Shown: positions 44,053-51,198 of the stretch, one piece after another
Layout: every line of letters begins with the position of its first letter
Position numbering within the stretch: the stretch's first letter is position 1
Source of the DNA: Paenibacillus harenae DSM 16969
GTDB lineage: Bacteria > Bacillota > Bacilli > Paenibacillales > Paenibacillaceae
Assembly (NCBI RefSeq): GCF_000422465.1
Contig: NZ_KE383844.1
Span: forward strand, 244,963-308,962
Reading direction: 5' to 3'
Length of the DNA stretch: 64,000 bases
Program-made: the position numbers and the translations under genes
The notes under the pieces: generated by a model
Databases searched by the model: none
What the model was told of the DNA's origin: nothing
The model's input: only the letters and a program-made list of their open reading frames with translations

Positions 44053-45216
44053 TCATCCATTTAAAACAAGCAGCCGGTCGTCATTCTCGGCGGGAATGCC
44101 GCGACCGTCGGTATTGTTCGTAATGACGTATATTTTTCCGTCTTTTATTTTTACATCGCGCAGCCTGCCTTCGCCCTCGAACACAACCGACAATTCATCG
44201 GCAGCCGGGTCATAACGATAGAGCGCGCTGCCCAACAAGGTCGCGATCAGCAGTCGATTGTTATCGTCTATCGTCATGCCCGACGGCGCAATAGCCTTCT
44301 CCCCCGTATGATAGATCGGCGTAATCATGCCGGCCTTCTCCGCATCGCCGTAAATATCCGGCCAGCCGTAGTTGCCTCCGGGCTTAATGATATTGATCTC
44401 GTCATGCCCGCCCGGCGTTCCCGACGGTCCATGCTCCGTATTGTACATGACCCCCTCGCTATCCCAGTCCAGCCCTTGCGGATTGCGATGGCCGTAGGAG
44501 TATACGTAGGAATCAGGGAACGGATTATCGGAAGGTACCTTGCCGTCCAACGTCATCCGTAATATCTTACCGGCCAAACTATTAAGGTCCTGCGCAAGCT
44601 CACCCTGCTGGGCATCGCCCGTCGTCACATACAGCTGATTATCCGGACCAATCGCCATTCGTCCGCCGTCATGGTTGGCCGCTCCCGGTATCCCTTCGAG
44701 CAGGGCTTGCACCTCGTCCCATTGGTTGCCGTTCTGCTTCAGGAGCACGACCCGATTCAAGATTTTGCCGTTCTCCCGGTAGGTATGATAGGCATAAGCG
44801 TTCCGGGACTGCGCGAAATCCGGCGCCAATAGGAAGCCCAGAAACCCTCCTTCTCCTCGGCCATGGACAGGCTTGGCCAAATGAACGCTCTGGCGGGTTG
44901 TTTCTCCGTTAACGACCTTCACGACGCCCCCTTCCCGCTCGCTGGTATAGATCGTATCGCCGTCAAACTCAATGACCCAAGGCACGCGCAGCCGCTCGGC
45001 CAGCACCTCATAAGCCGCCTCGGTTTCCGCCGTCTCCGCGGGCTCCGTCGTTTCGCTGTTCCCGGCCGTCCCGGACGGCGGGTTCGACGTCGCATTCGAC
45101 GGGGAATTCACGGCGGGCGCTGTCACCGAGGGCTCGTTCTGCTCGCACGCCGTCATCGCACCTATCCAAACGGTCAGCATGAGAACGGCAGCCGCCTTTT
45201 TTGAACCTTTCAACAT
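44053..45216 (-). CDS. PQQ-dependent soluble glucose/sorbosone dehydrogenase-like lipoprotein
   Basis: A 387-aa exported lipoprotein (lipobox MTAC, Cys24) with a Ser/Thr/Pro-rich linker (about 25-65). The six-bladed propeller follows, of the GSDH family (aldose sugar dehydrogenase, YliI-like). Recognisable are RLRVPWVIEFDGDTIYTSEREGGVVKV, GEGGFLGFLLAPDF, NHDGGRMAIGPDNQLYVTTGDA, YSYGHRNPQGLDWDSEGVMYNTEHGPSG, and GGNYGWPDIYGD. Family members oxidise aldoses with PQQ; whether PQQ is available here is unknown. AGGAGG precedes the ATG. Follows the inositol monophosphatase gene after a terminator. Confidence 0.87.
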   Translation of the reverse strand: MLKGSKKAAAVLMLTVWIGAMTACEQNEPSVTAPAVNSPSNATSNPPSGTAGNSETTEPAETAETEAAYEVLAERLRVPWVIEFDGDTIYTSEREGGVVKVVNGETTRQSVHLAKPVHGRGEGGFLGFLLAPDFAQSRNAYAYHTYRENGKILNRVVLLKQNGNQWDEVQALLEGIPGAANHDGGRMAIGPDNQLYVTTGDAQQGELAQDLNSLAGKILRMTLDGKVPSDNPFPDSYVYSYGHRNPQGLDWDSEGVMYNTEHGPSGTPGGHDEINIIKPGGNYGWPDIYGDAEKAGMITPIYHTGEKAIAPSGMTIDDNNRLLIATLLGSALYRYDPAADELSVVFEGEGRLRDVKIKDGKIYVITNNTDGRGIPAENDDRLLVLNG

Positions 45217-45239
45217 CTATTAATCCTCCCGTCTTCATA

Positions 45240-45285
45240 AAAAATAAAAGGACAACGCGCCTGTCTGCAACGCGGCCGCTGTCCT
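45240..45285 (-). terminator. Terminator of the inositol monophosphatase gene
   Basis: On the minus strand AGGACAGCG pairs with CGCGTTGTCCT around a GC-rich loop, followed by TTTATTTTTT. It separates the phosphatase gene from the downstream sugar dehydrogenase. Confidence 0.75.
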
Positions 45286-45292
45286 CTGTTCG

Positions 45293-46147
45293 TTATTTAT
45301 CGGCTTGCGCCTCGGCAAGCGCCGTAATCAGCTCTTGTTGAATAAGTCCGTTCGACGCTACGACGTTGCGCACGCCTAATTGGTAAGGATTTCCGTTCGT
45401 ATCGCTTACAACGCCGCCGGACTCCTCTACGAGCAAAGAACCTGCCGCCAAATCCCAGCTGTTCAGCCCGATCTCCCAGAAGCCGCTTAAACGTCCGGCA
45501 GCGACATAAGCCATATGCATGGCGGCGGAGCCGGCGATCCGAAGATTGCGAACCTGCGGCGCAACCGCTTGAATTCCCTTCAGGTTTACCGGGAGCGCAT
45601 ACTCGTGATCAGCGGGAAAGCCTGTCGCAACCAAACTTCCACGCAGCGTCTCCTCCCTTGACACATGCATTCTTTTACCGTGCACATAAGCCCCTTTGCC
45701 TCTCTCAGCGACGAACAGCTCATCCTTCATCGGGTCGTAGACGACCCCCACAATAACTGCGCCGTTATGCGCCAGCGCGATAGACACGCAGAAAAAAGGG
45801 AAACCGTGCACGAAATTCGTCGTCCCGTCGATCGGATCGACAATCCAGAGATATTCCGCCTCGCGCGCATCCTCCAGCGCTTTGGCCGAAGCGGCGGGTC
45901 CCGGTTCTACGCCCTCTTCTCCAAGGAAGGAATGGTGGGGGAAATGGGTCATAATTAAATTGCGGATCAACCGCTCCGAGCCTTTATCGATTTCCGTGAC
46001 AAGATCATGCGGGGAATACTTTATATCAAGGCTTGCGAAATTGCCAAGCTTCATCTTAATCCATTCTCCTGCTTTAGACGCGCAATTGATAGCGACGGCA
46101 GTAAAGCTTTTCCCGCCTACGACGGAAGCGTTATTCGGGTCATTCAC
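45293..46147 (-). CDS. suhB: Inositol monophosphatase family protein
   Basis: A 284-aa Mg-dependent phosphatase. Metal-site motifs are GEEG (76-79), WIVDPIDGTTNF (101-112) and NSWDLAAGSLLVEESGG near residue 230, the complete inositol monophosphatase signature. It hydrolyses inositol-1-phosphate or related sugar phosphates in the cytoplasm; in bacilli members can also act on fructose-bisphosphate or NADP, so the symbol is by family only. GAGGGA lies 10 bases before the ATG. It is transcribed alone, ending in a terminator. Confidence 0.88.
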   Translation of the reverse strand: MNDPNNASVVGGKSFTAVAINCASKAGEWIKMKLGNFASLDIKYSPHDLVTEIDKGSERLIRNLIMTHFPHHSFLGEEGVEPGPAASAKALEDAREAEYLWIVDPIDGTTNFVHGFPFFCVSIALAHNGAVIVGVVYDPMKDELFVAERGKGAYVHGKRMHVSREETLRGSLVATGFPADHEYALPVNLKGIQAVAPQVRNLRIAGSAAMHMAYVAAGRLSGFWEIGLNSWDLAAGSLLVEESGGVVSDTNGNPYQLGVRNVVASNGLIQQELITALAEAQADK

Positions 46148-46257
46148 GGTCTATCCCTCTTCCCTCTATGTATAATCACGAGCATGAACGCTCATGTTCT
46201 TTCTTGTTACGTATGACGTCCGGATGAAGTTTCGTTTGCCGCTTAAGTATCACATTA

Positions 46258-47076
46258 TCAAAATGTTCCAAAGCCTTCAATGATTAATTGCACGGCGAGC
46301 AGCAATAACGTCACTCTCAGCAGCCATAGCAGACCTTTGCCGCTCATTCTGACCGCTATCGCAGCGCCCAGTTTACCGCCGATCCACGCCCCGGGAGCAA
46401 GCGCGAGAACGAGCAGCCAATTCGTGTCCCCGAGATAGGCGTGCATGCCGCTCCCAAGAATCGATGATAAAAAAATAACAAACATCGACGTTGCCGTTGC
46501 CATGTGAGGCGGAAACCGGAACAGCAGCACCATGAGCGGCACGAATAACGATCCGCCGCCAATTCCAAATAAACCGGAGATTAGTCCGACGCCAAATCCG
46601 ATGGCAAGCGCCGGAACGATACCGTAGCTGAAGGTATGCACTTCGCCGGACGTATCCGTCATGGTCCGAACGATCGGCCATTCCTTCGTAAACGGTTTCA
46701 TATAGTCCCGAGCAATTAAGAGAGCTGCCATCGCCAGCATAAATACGCCAAAAACAAGCTGAAACAGCCCGGCAGGAAATTGACCGGTCAGAGCAGAACC
46801 CAGCAAGGCCGCAGGTCCGCTTGTGATAAAAAACAACCAGCCGCTGCGAAAATCGACGATTTTGCGTTTGGCATACGACAACGTTGAGGCGAGCGCCGTT
46901 ACGACCAGCACCGTCAAAGAAATGCCGACGGCTTCGGCGTGACCAATCACCTCTCCCGTAATGACGGGTCCAAGAAGCATAAGCACCGGAACGATAATGA
47001 TTCCGCCGCCAAGGCCGACAATGCTGCCGAACATGGCGGCAATGACGCCGAGCAGCACGAGAAAAATCCATTCCAT
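46258..47076 (-). CDS. TauE/SafE family anion exporter
   Basis: A 272-aa membrane protein with about eight hydrophobic segments in two repeated halves. Each half has the glycine-rich signature (GSIVGLGGGIIIVPVLML in the first, GLISGLFGIGGGSLFVPLMVLL in the second), as in TauE/SafE exporters of sulfite or organosulfonates. The ATG at 47076 is preferred over a GTG 21 bases upstream because AAGGTGAT is 7 bases before it. Single gene; the substrate is not predictable. Confidence 0.85.
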   Translation of the reverse strand: MEWIFLVLLGVIAAMFGSIVGLGGGIIIVPVLMLLGPVITGEVIGHAEAVGISLTVLVVTALASTLSYAKRKIVDFRSGWLFFITSGPAALLGSALTGQFPAGLFQLVFGVFMLAMAALLIARDYMKPFTKEWPIVRTMTDTSGEVHTFSYGIVPALAIGFGVGLISGLFGIGGGSLFVPLMVLLFRFPPHMATATSMFVIFLSSILGSGMHAYLGDTNWLLVLALAPGAWIGGKLGAAIAVRMSGKGLLWLLRVTLLLLAVQLIIEGFGTF

Positions 47077-47124
47077 GAGCTTAATCACCTTTTCCACTTC
47101 AAGTCAGTCTGCAAGCATACAGGA

Positions 47125-47152
47125 ACACCGCCAGGTCAACCCTGACGGTGTT
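47125..47152. other. Hairpin upstream of the TauE gene
   Basis: AACACCG-C-CAGG pairs with CCTG-A-CGGTGTT around TCAAC. It lies between the TauE start and the 51-bp repeat. On the plus strand a short TT(G)CTTT follows; it may be a terminator remnant or a regulatory stem. Confidence 0.45.
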
Positions 47153-47198
47153 GCTTTGCTATAAATCCTGTTTCATTATCGGTTGCCTTTAAATCACA

Positions 47199-47250
47199 GT
47201 GAAATATAAGCCCATTCATAAGTGTTAAACTCATACATTCTTATATTTTT
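47199..47250 (+). repeat. 51-bp dispersed repeat, copy 2
   Basis: GTGAAATATAAGCCCATT...TTCTTATATTTTT, same orientation and length as copies at 41006 and 54023. AAATATAAG and CTTATATTT at its ends form a perfect 9-bp stem, and the middle keeps AAGTG.TAAAC. Confidence 0.7.
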
Positions 47251-47478
47251 AAAAAGAGGCGACAAGGCTGCGAACCGGCGGATAAACCGATCACCGGATT
47301 CTGGCTTGCCGCTATATTCTTCGCCAATATGTATACTGTACGTCATTGCCTCGATCCTCCGAATACCCGCTTCGCGGTCGGGAAGCCTCGAGAAATTTGT
47401 AATCGTCCTGGCTTTGGAGAGAAATACGTTCTCGCGCCTCAGGCTCTTTGCGGCAAAACCGAACCGGACGATCATTGG

Positions 47479-47796
47479 CTATGCCCGGTCTCCAAAAAAC
47501 ATTTCATACGCTAGCGCCGTTTGAACTCGCGCTTCTTCTTCCGTCAGTTTTCTGACGAGCTCCATCTCTACTTGCGTCACTTCTTCACCCTGAAAGTTAA
47601 TTTCAGCAATAGAAGCTAAAATACGGACAATGGCGATCGCATCGTTAGCCGGCGTATAGGCAATGACCTTTTGGCCCGTCGGAAATACGCGAAAACCGCT
47701 CTTTACCATTTTGCCCCGGCCATACTCCAACAATTCATATAGCTCCTGCTCGGATTTGAATTTACAAACGGAATTAAATTCGGTTGCAAAACCCAT
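47479..47796 (-). CDS. Small conserved-looking cytoplasmic protein, unknown function
   Basis: A 105-aa protein without signal or membrane segments. The N-terminal half reads MGFATEFNSVCKFKSEQELYELLEYGRGKMVKSGFRVFPTGQKVIAYT and the second half is a predicted helix-rich region ending EMFFGDRA. AAGGAGGG lies 7 bases before the ATG, which supports expression. It resembles small Bacillota proteins of DUF2584-like size and layout, but I cannot confirm that assignment. No neighbour suggests a role. Confidence 0.65.
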   Translation of the reverse strand: MGFATEFNSVCKFKSEQELYELLEYGRGKMVKSGFRVFPTGQKVIAYTPANDAIAIVRILASIAEINFQGEEVTQVEMELVRKLTEEEARVQTALAYEMFFGDRA

Positions 47797-47921
47797 TTAT
47801 TTTCCCTCCTTCAGTGAAATTTTGCTTCAAAGGACATCCAAACCTTGAAAAGGCTTCTAGCCAAATCCTTCAAAGGATACATCCTAAACAACCTTCAAAG
47901 GCGTTTCGAACCCACCCAAAC

Positions 47922-47941
47922 CCTCCCTTCCAAGGGAGGGC
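47922..47941. other. 20-bp perfect palindrome
   Basis: CCCTCCCTT and AAGGGAGGG separated by CC. It is followed by another small GGGTTGCACCC dyad. It lies in the 672-bp gene-free gap between the small protein and ddl. Confidence 0.5.
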
Positions 47942-47979
47942 CCCAAGGGTTGCACCCTCTGGACACCCGCAATTGGACT

Positions 47980-48193
47980 AACGTAGGCTCCAATGAGACG
48001 GGTGTGAGCTGCTAGTGCTTAAGAACGCTTTCGTCCCTCTGGGACACGCTTCACTTTTGGCACGCTCGGGATACCTAGGCAACCTGTCTAAACTACCTGT
48101 CTAAACATCTGAATAACGTGGGCGTTACTGTGACGTGTATGAGCTGCTAGTGCTTATGAGCGCTTTCGTCCCTCTGGGAACGCTTTGTTTTGG
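47980..48193. repeat. ~80-bp direct repeat pair
   Basis: 47980-48060 and 48115-48193 align over about 80 bp with an offset of 135 bp. The best-conserved stretch is GAGCTGCTAGTGCTTA, then CGCTTTCGTCCCTCTGGGA. Between them the motif CCTGTCTAAAC occurs twice (48083-48108). No open frame with a ribosome binding site is present. Confidence 0.7.
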
Positions 48194-48225
48194 TGCATTA
48201 ATAATTAGTTACTTTCCTATTGTGG

Positions 48226-48415
48226 TTCTATCCTGGATTATTGCAGTAACTTTGGCCATTTAATGCACTTTAGGGAATCTATACTGTATTCAATCCAGTG
48301 AAAATACGTCTAATTGCTCCATACCCGGCTTTGGGCGCGAATTATTGGATGAAATCCAGAATAGCTTTGATTTTCGATGAAGAAAGGTCGCTATACTGGA
48401 CAAACTCCATGATAG
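48226..48415. repeat. Cluster of four TGGAT/ATCCA hairpin repeats
   Basis: Units start near 48226 (CTATCCTGGATTATT), 48279 (CTATACTGTATTCAATCC), 48341 (TATTGGATGAAATCCAGAAT) and 48391 (CTATACTGGACAAACTCC), i.e. spacings of 53, 62 and 50 bp. Each is a short imperfect palindrome bounded by CTAT/ATAG. Related copies lie at 37024-37102. Confidence 0.5.
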
Positions 48416-48468
48416 AGGAGTCCATCTGTCCTTTAGAGGGTTAGTTTGTAACAACCGTCAGCTGATTA

Positions 48469-49587
48469 TTATACTGCCGATCCGCCGGTATAGTCTATAC
48501 GCTGCTTCTCGGCGTGGCGGGATAACGCTAGGCTGATCAAGGCGTCGAGCAGCTCTTTATAGGGAATGCCGGTTTCCTTCCACATGAGCGGATACATGCT
48601 GAATGGAGTGAAGCCCGGCAATGTATTAACCTCGTTAATAAATAGCTGATTATCGTTTTTGCGAAGAAAGAAGTCGACGCGCGACAAGCCCGAGCCGTCG
48701 ATCGATTGGAATGCGCGGACGGCCATCTCGCGGACGGCTTCCGTTACTTCCGGCGACAGCATAGCCGGTATTTGCATCGTGGACTTGCCGTCAATGTATT
48801 TGGCCTTATAGTCATAAAATTCGTTAGACGGGGCGATTTCGCCAGGTACGGACGCTTTGGCGTCATCGTTGCCGAGTACGCTGACCTCGATCTCGCGGGC
48901 ATCGACGAATTCCTCGACGATGACCTTGCGGTCGAAGCGGAACGCGTAGTTGACGGCTTCGACAAGCTCTTCGCGGTTCTTGGCTTTGGATACGCCAACG
49001 CTTGAGCCTAGATTAGCCGGTTTGACAAAACACGGATAGCCCAGCGATACTTCGCATTCCATAATAAAGAAAGCCGAGTCCTTCTCCCACTGGGTGCGGT
49101 TGAAATAACGGAATATGCATTGCGGCAGGCCTTCCTGCGCGAATACCTTCTTCATCATAATCTTGTCCATCCCGACGGCAGAGGCGAGAACGCCTGCCCC
49201 GACGTATGGAATGTTAGCCATCTCAAATAAGCCCTGGATCGTTCCGTCCTCGCCGAACGTGCCGTGCAGCAGCGGAAACACGACATCAATGTTACGGTCC
49301 TCGCCGGACCCGCCGGCCGCTCCGCTCAAGCCCGCAAATAACGGAGCGAGCGCAAAGTCCGACTGTTCTGCCTCCCCCGACCCGTAACGAAGCTCCTCGA
49401 CGCTTCCCGGTCGGGCATGAAGAACCTCACCTGTGTTCCATTGTCCCTGCTTCGTAATATAGAAAGGTTTGATCTCGTATTTGCTGTAATCAAATTCGCC
49501 CATGACGGCAAACGCCGTTTGCAGCGAAACCTCGTGCTCCCCCGATTTTCCCCCGTATACTAAACCAACTCGAACTCTGCTCCCCAT
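48469..49587 (-). CDS. ddl: D-alanine--D-alanine ligase
   Basis: A 372-aa ATP-grasp ligase making D-Ala-D-Ala for peptidoglycan. Family motifs: VGLVYGGKSGEHEVSLQTA at the N-terminus, FPLLHGTFGEDGTIQGLFEMANIPYVG, CFVKPANLGSSVGVSKA (ATP site), the omega loop EFYDYKAKYIDGKSTMQIPA, and RVDFFLRKNDNQLFINEVNTLPGFTPFSMYP (metal-binding Glu/Asn). The KY pair in the omega loop is as in ordinary D-Ala ligases, not VanA-type depsipeptide ligases. GGAGG lies 8 bases before the ATG. It lies directly downstream of the amidase gene on the same strand. Confidence 0.94.
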   Translation of the reverse strand: MGSRVRVGLVYGGKSGEHEVSLQTAFAVMGEFDYSKYEIKPFYITKQGQWNTGEVLHARPGSVEELRYGSGEAEQSDFALAPLFAGLSGAAGGSGEDRNIDVVFPLLHGTFGEDGTIQGLFEMANIPYVGAGVLASAVGMDKIMMKKVFAQEGLPQCIFRYFNRTQWEKDSAFFIMECEVSLGYPCFVKPANLGSSVGVSKAKNREELVEAVNYAFRFDRKVIVEEFVDAREIEVSVLGNDDAKASVPGEIAPSNEFYDYKAKYIDGKSTMQIPAMLSPEVTEAVREMAVRAFQSIDGSGLSRVDFFLRKNDNQLFINEVNTLPGFTPFSMYPLMWKETGIPYKELLDALISLALSRHAEKQRIDYTGGSAV

Positions 49588-49611
49588 GGCTATATCCTCC
49601 GGTACGTTAAG

Positions 49612-50940
49612 TTATAAAAGATCAGCAATATGAAAAAAACGATATTTCGTCTGTTCCGTCCATGCGTATGAATCACGATAATCCCAATACCGATGTCTGC
49701 TGGACACGGTATTTGCATTCACGAGCGGCATGCCGAACGAGTCAAAAGCGGTTACGATCGTACTGTGCTGAAAACGCGAGTCGCCATTCCAATCGTAAGT
49801 GATAACGTCGCCAAGCTGCAGCTCATCCGCGGAACGCACCGTCTCCGCCCGCAAGCCGGAGCTTCTTCGCGCAGTCAAATAGTTGGTCAGCGCATTCGAC
49901 ACTGCCCAGCTGTAGCTCCACCATTCGCTGCCTTTGTTGCGGCCTTTATACCACCAGCCCGATTCTCTCTTACCAGTATAGTTCATCGGAGCATTGCCTG
50001 CAAAGATGCATTGCGACACGTAATGGGTGCAATTCACCTCAAATAGCTCATATGCCGGGTTTGCTTCGTTCCACCAGCGGTCCGCATAGGCCGCAGCCAA
50101 ATCTCTCCTGTACCGAATACCCGACGGACGGTGTTTGAATTGCGGTAATAGGTCATAATTTAAGTATGGTGTTGACGGTGAAGTAATATCGCCAAACAGC
50201 TCCGAGTAGTCATCGACTGTCATCCAATTGCCGTCGGTCGATGATCCGAAGCGGGGCCTGCGCTCCGCAATTAGCGGTTCAACCCGAAGAACGTCCCAGA
50301 CGCCTCCCGACTGTCCAAGCCAAAGGCGCTCAAATTCGGACCGTTCCTCCATGTAATAGCGGCCTGACTGCTCCATCCTTCTTTTGATATGAAGCCGAAT
50401 AAGCACGGATACTTCGTTTGCCGATTCATTCACGCGAACAAGTTCCGCTTTGGTCTCGCTTCCTGCCGGCAGCGCGCCTCTAAGCAAATCGCGCTCGCGA
50501 AGGCGCTCAAGCCTGATGCGGAGACGGTCGCAATGCTCCCGGTCCGTCACATAATCGGTCAGCACGGAGGCATGCTGATTGGTTTCGGCCTGGTTGTACA
50601 GGCTTACGTAACGATGAACCGCCGTTTTCCAACCCGGCTGATTGCCCTGCTGCCGATACTGGTCGTAATCCGACGAGCGAAGCAGTGAATTTAGCCTTGA
50701 CTGCGGCTGACGGACAGATTCCGTTATAGTGCCTAACCGCAGCCGCTCCGGCCCTTTCGGCGCAGCATCCTTACTTGCGCTCTGCCGGTCTTCCTTCCTG
50801 GCGGACTGCAGCGGCTGCTTTGGCGAAATATGCACCGCAGCCTTCTGCATCGGCTTTCTCTGAGTCGTTAAAGGCTTAGACGGCGCTTGGTTACGCTTTT
50901 GAACCTGACTGCCCGGTCCCCGGTTACCCGTTCGCGGCAT
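49612..50940 (-). CDS. Putative amidase-domain protein (Amidase_6 type)
   Basis: A 442-aa protein whose last ~160 residues form a putative papain-like amidase domain (PF12671 type). It has NCTHYVSQC (likely catalytic Cys), FQHSTIVTAF (His) and VNANTVSS. The N-terminal ~90 residues are basic, Gln/Lys/Pro-rich and probably disordered; residues about 110-260 are helical and charged. No signal peptide is visible with the start at 50940, chosen for AGGGAGGG 6 bases upstream. Similar proteins in spore formers are often hypothetical, sometimes linked to spores or cell wall. It precedes ddl by 24 bases, so it may share its transcript. Confidence 0.75.
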   Translation of the reverse strand: MPRTGNRGPGSQVQKRNQAPSKPLTTQRKPMQKAAVHISPKQPLQSARKEDRQSASKDAAPKGPERLRLGTITESVRQPQSRLNSLLRSSDYDQYRQQGNQPGWKTAVHRYVSLYNQAETNQHASVLTDYVTDREHCDRLRIRLERLRERDLLRGALPAGSETKAELVRVNESANEVSVLIRLHIKRRMEQSGRYYMEERSEFERLWLGQSGGVWDVLRVEPLIAERRPRFGSSTDGNWMTVDDYSELFGDITSPSTPYLNYDLLPQFKHRPSGIRYRRDLAAAYADRWWNEANPAYELFEVNCTHYVSQCIFAGNAPMNYTGKRESGWWYKGRNKGSEWWSYSWAVSNALTNYLTARRSSGLRAETVRSADELQLGDVITYDWNGDSRFQHSTIVTAFDSFGMPLVNANTVSSRHRYWDYRDSYAWTEQTKYRFFHIADLL

Positions 50941-51096
50941 CGCAATCCCTCCCTCTGGCTTATGGTGCGGAAATAGATAAGCCGTGTGGTTAACACAGAA
51001 TAACTGCTTCATTATATGAAGCCGCCCTCCGTTTCATGTAATATTCGTCGCTTTCGTTTTCAATGAATTTACATGATCATTGGGCCATAATTGGTC

Positions 51097-51126
51097 TTTA
51101 CGTAACCGCCTTTTTAACGATATACT
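51097..51126 (+). promoter_or_regulatory. Possible acnA promoter
   Basis: TTTACG (51097-51102), an 18-base spacer and TATACT (51121-51126). The -10 lies in a TATAC-TATAA-GTATA dyad, which may itself be an operator. Confidence 0.4.
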
Positions 51127-51147
51127 ATAAGTATAGCGATTTTGAAA

Positions 51148-51172
51148 TTGTGTTTCACAGGATGAAACACAA
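51148..51172 (+). promoter_or_regulatory. Perfect inverted repeat in the acnA leader
   Basis: TTGTGTTTCA and TGAAACACAA, 10 bp each, separated by CAGGA, between the probable promoter and the ribosome binding site. It can act as an operator or as an mRNA hairpin 15 bases before AGAGGAG. In Bacillus subtilis the homologous citB gene is repressed by CcpC and is bound by its own product, so control here is plausible; the actual factor is unknown. Confidence 0.6.
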
Positions 51173-51198
51173 ATTATATTCAAAAGAGGAGAATGACG

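Noticed and set aside
47194..47475. 93-codon open frame downstream of the small conserved protein
   Set aside because: It ends inside the 51-bp repeat and has no domain. An internal ATG at 47346 has a fair GGAGG, so a 50-residue peptide cannot be fully excluded.
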